A DNA stretch of 9,961 bases from Synechococcaceae bacterium WB8_1B_136. Lineage in GTDB: Bacteria > Cyanobacteriota > Cyanobacteriia > PCC-6307 > Cyanobiaceae. This document shows, piece by piece, positions 6,801 to 9,961 of this stretch (the first letter of the stretch is position 1; each line of letters starts with the position of its first letter). Position numbers and translations under genes: made by a program. The stretch lies in the NCBI GenBank assembly GCA_010029175.1, contig RGNC01000068.1:1-9961 (forward strand). Direction: 5' to 3'. Under the pieces are notes generated by a model that was given only the letters and a program-made list of their open reading frames with translations, did no database searches and was not told the DNA's origin.

Positions 6801-7759
6801 GCGCCATGTCGATCGTGATCCTCGATGGGGTCACCGCCAACCCGGGTGATCTCAGCTGGCATGCGATCGAGGCCCTCGGCCCGTGCAGGGTGTTTGAGCG
6901 CACGGCCGTTGGCGAGGTGGTGTCTCGCGCGGCGGATGCGGAGATCCTGCTCACCAACAAGACCCCACTCTCCGCCCAGACCCTCGCTGCCCTGCCGAAG
7001 CTGAAGCTGATCAGCGTGCTGGCCACCGGGGTGAACGTGGTCGACCTGGCGGCCGCCAGGGCGCGCGGCATCACGGTGTGCAACGTGCCGGCCTACAGCA
7101 CCGCCGGGGTGGCCCAGGCCGTGTTCGCCCTGCTGCTGGAGCTCACCAACCGCACCGGGCACCACGACCGCAGCGTGCACGGGGGCAACTGGAGCGTCTG
7201 CCCCGACTTCTGCTACTGGGACGGCGAGCTGGTGGAACTGGATGGCCTCAACCTGGGCATCGTGGGGTACGGGGCGATCGGCGCAGCGGTGGCCCGTGTG
7301 GGTCGGGCGTTCGGCATGCGCATCCTGGCCAACCGGCGCCAGGCCAGCGGCGCCATCGCGGAGGGCGGCGACTTCGTCGACCTGGATCGCCTGTTTGCCG
7401 AGAGCGATGTGGTGAGCCTGCACTGCCCGCTCACCCCCGACACCGAGGCGCTGGTGAATGCCCGCCGGCTGGCCCAGATGAAGCCCTCGGCCTACCTGAT
7501 CAACACCGCCCGGGGTGCTCTGGTGCAGGAAGCGGATCTGGCGGATGCCCTTAATGCCGGCCGCATCGCCGGTGCCGGCCTCGACGTGCTCTCGCAGGAA
7601 CCCCCACCCCCGGATCATCCCCTGCTCACGGCGAGGAATTGCGTGATCACTCCCCACATCGCCTGGGCCACCCGCGCCGCCCGCCGCCGGCTGATCTCCA
7701 TCTCGGCCGCCAATATCGCCGCCTTCCTGGCCGGCCGGCCGCAACACGTGGTGAGCTGA
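6797..7759 (+). CDS. D-2-hydroxyacid dehydrogenase, glycerate dehydrogenase / hydroxypyruvate reductase-like
   Basis: The 320-residue product has the two-domain fold of NAD(P)-dependent D-2-hydroxyacid dehydrogenases. A substrate-binding half includes LISVLATGVNVVDLAAA and NVPAYSTAGVAQAVFALLLEL. The Rossmann half has GIVGYGAIGAAVARVG (GxGxxG at residues 157-162). The catalytic residues are Arg239 in NTARGALV, Glu268 in LDVLSQEPPPPDHPL and His287 in ITPHIAW. The closest recognisable relatives are glycerate dehydrogenases, which reduce hydroxypyruvate to D-glycerate; in a cyanobacterium that would serve photorespiratory glycolate metabolism, though other 2-keto acids are possible. The second Rossmann strand ends in LANRRQ, with no acidic residue, which hints at NADPH use. 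The start at 6797 overlaps the preceding stop (ATGA); Met4 at 6806 is an alternative. The gene is followed by a TGATG overlap with the fibrillin-like gene. Confidence 0.92.
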   Translation: MSAMSIVILDGVTANPGDLSWHAIEALGPCRVFERTAVGEVVSRAADAEILLTNKTPLSAQTLAALPKLKLISVLATGVNVVDLAAARARGITVCNVPAYSTAGVAQAVFALLLELTNRTGHHDRSVHGGNWSVCPDFCYWDGELVELDGLNLGIVGYGAIGAAVARVGRAFGMRILANRRQASGAIAEGGDFVDLDRLFAESDVVSLHCPLTPDTEALVNARRLAQMKPSAYLINTARGALVQEADLADALNAGRIAGAGLDVLSQEPPPPDHPLLTARNCVITPHIAWATRAARRRLISISAANIAAFLAGRPQHVVS

Positions 7760-8322
7760 TGGACGAGCGGCAAGCCTTGCTCACCCTGCTGCGGCAGGAG
7801 CCCCGCGGTGCGGCCAACCGGCAGGGCGGCCAGGTGCGGCAACTGATCGGTGCCCTGGAGCGGGCGATGCCGGCCGATCTGGCGGCGCCAGGGGCCCTGG
7901 AGCGGCTGGAGGGGGTGTGGGAACTGCGCTGGAGCAGCAGCAGCCAGCCCTATCTGGCGGTGGCGCCCTGGCTGGAGAACCTGCAGCTGCTGGCGCCCTC
8001 CCGGGGGCGGGGCATGAATCTGCTGCGGTTGGCGGGCCCCCTGGCTCCCCTGGCCAGCATCGCCGTGGAGGCCTCCATCGCCGTGGACGACAGCGCACCG
8101 CGGCAGCGGGTGCAGGTGCGCTTTCAGCGGGGCGGCTGGCTGGGGCCATCGCTGCCCATGGCCCGGCTGCAGGCGCTGCGAACGGTGCGGCAGTCGTTCC
8201 CCGCCTGGCTCGACATCACCGTGCTCGACGACGAGCTGCGGGTGTGCCGCGGCAACGCCGGCACCCTGTTCGCCCTGCTGCGCCGGCCTGACCTGAACCT
8301 GCAGGAGCTGCTGCTGCCTTAG
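7759..8322 (+). CDS. PAP/fibrillin-family protein (plastid lipid-associated protein homologue)
   Basis: The product is 187 residues. It shows the two ends of the PAP/fibrillin domain: LEGVWELRWSSSSQP (residues ~50-64) near the start, and FPAWLDITVLDDELRVCRGN with AGTLFALLRR at the end (~147-176). Family members in plants and cyanobacteria are lipocalin-like proteins tied to thylakoid lipid globules, carotenoid or plastoquinone handling and stress protection; no enzymatic activity is known for most. No signal peptide or membrane helix is seen, so it is probably soluble or peripherally bound. The ATG overlaps the stop of the dehydrogenase by one base (TGATG), which suggests translational coupling and a shared transcript. 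The gene ends where the minus-strand ArdC-like gene ends: the two stop codons overlap. Confidence 0.88.
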   Translation: MDERQALLTLLRQEPRGAANRQGGQVRQLIGALERAMPADLAAPGALERLEGVWELRWSSSSQPYLAVAPWLENLQLLAPSRGRGMNLLRLAGPLAPLASIAVEASIAVDDSAPRQRVQVRFQRGGWLGPSLPMARLQALRTVRQSFPAWLDITVLDDELRVCRGNAGTLFALLRRPDLNLQELLLP

Positions 8323-9309
8323 CCCTCAGGCGCCTGTGGCGGTTCAGGGCAGATCAGATCGGCGGCCTTGCGGGCATCGCTGAGCACCTGCAGCAGCACC
8401 CGCGGCGATTCGCGCAGCAGCTCCACCCAATGGCTGAGGTAGGCGGCGTGATTGGCCATGGCACTGCCGATCTCCAAGCGATCGCCGAGCAGCACCGCCC
8501 CCAGTTCGGCCACCAGCTCCTCGCGGGCATAGGCCCGGCCGCCATCGCCCTCGGCCCCCATGCCACCGGAGAGATCACGGGCCAACCGGGAGCTGTGGCC
8601 TGAAGAATGAATCGCTTCATGGGCCCAGGTGCCGTAGAGGGCTGCGGCCGAATGGAAGGCATCCCGGTCGGGCAGCTGGATGCGATCGGGCCCCGGCAGA
8701 TAACAGGCCCGATCGCCCCCGAACTGCACCGGCACCGGCCAGCCGCTCAGCACCGCTTCCGCCGCCGCCAGCCGCTCCGCACCTGGCCGCCGGTTCACGC
8801 TCTCGGCCTGCCGTCGCCGCTGGATCAGGCCCTCGAGGGCGTCGCCCTGCAGATCAGCGGCATTGAAGAGGGCGATCGGCCGGTAGCTCACCCAGCTGGG
8901 CTTCTCGGCGGTGGTCGGCGGCTTTGCACCGGCGGGCTCGAGCGGGGCCGGGTCCAGCAGCTGGCCCTCGCCCTGCTGATGCCGCTGGGGCCGCAGCACG
9001 TGCACCGCCTTGCTGCCCTTGCGGGGAAAGATCCCCAGGGCCTTGGCTTCGGCAAAGCCGCACCAGTAGGGCAGGCTTGAGCCCCGCAGGTGCATGCCGA
9101 GGGTGAGCAGCACCGGGTTGGAGCCGCGGTAGCGGCGGCCGGAGAGCGGTGGTGCCGGCCTCCAGCAGGGCGATCAGCTCTGCCACCAGCTTCGTTTCCG
9201 GGGCAACTCTGGGGCCCGCCTCGGCCTTGGCTGATCGGGGGGAGCGGGATGGGGAGGCAACAGCCACGGGGGGAGAGCGCAGGACTGCGGGTGCCAGATC
9301 GGCCTGCAT
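8319..9309 (-). pseudogene. ArdC-like antirestriction / zincin-like metallopeptidase gene, frame broken near 9143-9148
   Basis: The 3' portion (from 9143 down to the TAA at 8319) is a continuous frame. It opens with SGRRYRGSNPVLLTLGMHLR, the conserved N-terminal DNA-binding part of ArdC-like proteins, then LPYWCGFAEAKALGIFPRKGSKAV. It ends with the metallopeptidase-like domain: HEAIH (codons at 8621-8607), followed by SSGHSSRLARDL, and YAREELVAELGAVLLGD with the likely third ligand Glu. Plasmid ArdC proteins protect incoming DNA from restriction; chromosomal relatives are often of unknown role. That frame has no start before the conserved motif and meets a TGA just upstream. The expected preceding segment (KLVAELIALLEAGTT) lies in another frame from an ATG at 9309, so a frameshift or small deletion separates the two, and the usual Pro-Trp-containing stretch between them is missing. 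It could still start at the GTG at 9113 as a truncated protein. A sequencing error is possible. Confidence 0.72.
9143..9148 (-). other. Frameshift/deletion junction in the ArdC-like gene
   Basis: Reading leftwards on the minus strand, the frame that encodes ELIALLEAGTT ends its similarity at about 9148. The frame that encodes SGRRYRGSNP starts at 9143. Only four bases (GCTC) lie between. Homologues as I recall them carry roughly 15-20 residues here (a Pro-Trp-rich stretch), so a deletion of a non-multiple of three is the simplest reading. Confidence 0.6.
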
Positions 9310-9359
9310 CCAGGACCGGCCGCGGCGCCCACAGCTCTCAATGCCCAGGCTGTTTCGCC

Positions 9360-9961
9360 TCAGGCTGTGCCTGTGCCCTGCAGCTGCCAGATGGTGTAGT
9401 GAAACTGCTGTTCCACCCCTGCAGGTGTGGTGTGGCTGATGTGTTCCTGGTGCCGCAGATGCAGGGGTTTGATGAACACCTGCTGCAGGGATTCAGCACT
9501 GTGGCGCATCACCGGCAGGCCGCTGCATTGCTCCGGACCGTTGTCCGCAAACGTGGCCAGGATCAGGAAGCCGCCGGGCCTGAGCGACCGATGCACCTGC
9601 TCGACGTAGCGCTGGCGATCAGCGGCATCCACCAGGAAATGAAACACAGCCCGGTCGTGCCAGATGTCGTAGGCCTGCCTGGGCAGACCAACGCTGCGGA
9701 TATCCGCTGCTATCCAGGTCACCTCTGAGGCCTGGGCCGCCAGCCGTAGCCGAGCCGTTGCCAGGGCCGTTTCCGAGAGGTCCAGAACGGTGAGCTGCGT
9801 GAAGCCAAGGCTGAGCAGGGCATCCACCAGCAGCGACGTTCCGCCGCCCACATCAATGATCGAGGCCTGGGGGCTGGGGGCCAGGTCTTGGATCAGCCGC
9901 AGTGAGGGTTCTGGGTGCTGCTGGTGCCAGCTGAGCTGATCGGCGGCCCGGCTGCCGTACA
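9360..9961 (-). CDS. Class I SAM-dependent methyltransferase, 5' end beyond the window
   Basis: The frame is open to the right edge and gives 199 residues in the window, with the N-terminus missing. It begins YGSRAADQLSWHQQHPEPSL, typical of the start of a family of small bacterial methyltransferases, so only a few to about 15 residues are likely lost. The AdoMet motif I is IIDVGGGTSLLVDALL, motif II is LTVLDLSETAL, and the central acidic motif is WIAADIRSVGLPRQAYDIWHDRAVFHFL, followed by RYVEQVHRSLRPGGFLILATFA. The substrate is unknown; the C-terminal part (HLRHQEHISHTTPAG) carries several His residues. The gene ends 50 bases before the ArdC-like start on the same strand, so the two may be co-transcribed. 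An internal GTG at 9851 is not the real start, since conserved family sequence continues upstream of it. Confidence 0.88.
   Translation of the reverse strand, partial: YGSRAADQLSWHQQHPEPSLRLIQDLAPSPQASIIDVGGGTSLLVDALLSLGFTQLTVLDLSETALATARLRLAAQASEVTWIAADIRSVGLPRQAYDIWHDRAVFHFLVDAADRQRYVEQVHRSLRPGGFLILATFADNGPEQCSGLPVMRHSAESLQQVFIKPLHLRHQEHISHTTPAGVEQQFHYTIWQLQGTGTA

Noticed and set aside
6737..7747. 336-residue open frame on the minus strand
   Set aside because: It is antisense to the dehydrogenase, whose Rossmann and catalytic motifs are intact; the Gly/His/Gln-rich product matches no family.
8607..9080. 157-residue open frame on the plus strand
   Set aside because: It is antisense to the metallopeptidase-like region, which carries HEAIH and other conserved motifs.

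Overview
The window looks like a chromosomal segment of a GC-rich picocyanobacterium, most likely of the Synechococcus/Cyanobium group. The evidence is two high-light-inducible proteins (single-helix chlorophyll-binding family), a PAP/fibrillin-type protein, high GC content and tightly packed genes with overlapping start and stop codons. The genus is an inference, since no marker gene is present. There is no rRNA, tRNA, CRISPR array or insertion sequence, and no gene-free stretch longer than about 300 bases.

Left part (1-4786): a large CheB-CheR-PAS fusion protein is read on the minus strand. A 218-base intergenic region separates it from a divergent pair on the plus strand: a small ribbon-helix-helix (CopG-like) protein whose stop codon overlaps the start of an AraC-family regulator. 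The intergenic region holds palindromes that could be operators.

Middle part (4842-5394): two high-light-inducible proteins in tandem, 47 and 78 residues, apparently one transcription unit. It ends in a textbook intrinsic terminator. The first gene is very short and easily missed.

Right-middle part (5480-8322): a compact four-gene plus-strand cluster. It encodes an exported Ntn-hydrolase of the choloylglycine hydrolase/penicillin V acylase family, a two-helix membrane protein, a glycerate dehydrogenase-like D-2-hydroxyacid dehydrogenase and a PAP/fibrillin-family protein. The last three genes are joined by stop/start overlaps, which suggests translational coupling.

Right end (8319-9961, minus strand): an ArdC-like antirestriction/zincin-like gene whose N-terminal part lies in a different frame from the rest (frameshift or small deletion), preceded by a class I SAM-dependent methyltransferase that runs off the right edge. 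The ArdC-like gene converges on the fibrillin gene with overlapping stop codons.

No complete new system is evident. The most unusual items are the orphan CheB-CheR-PAS fusion without an output domain, the coupled RHH-AraC regulator pair with its palindromes, the exported Ntn-hydrolase in a photosynthetic bacterium, and the broken ArdC-like gene.
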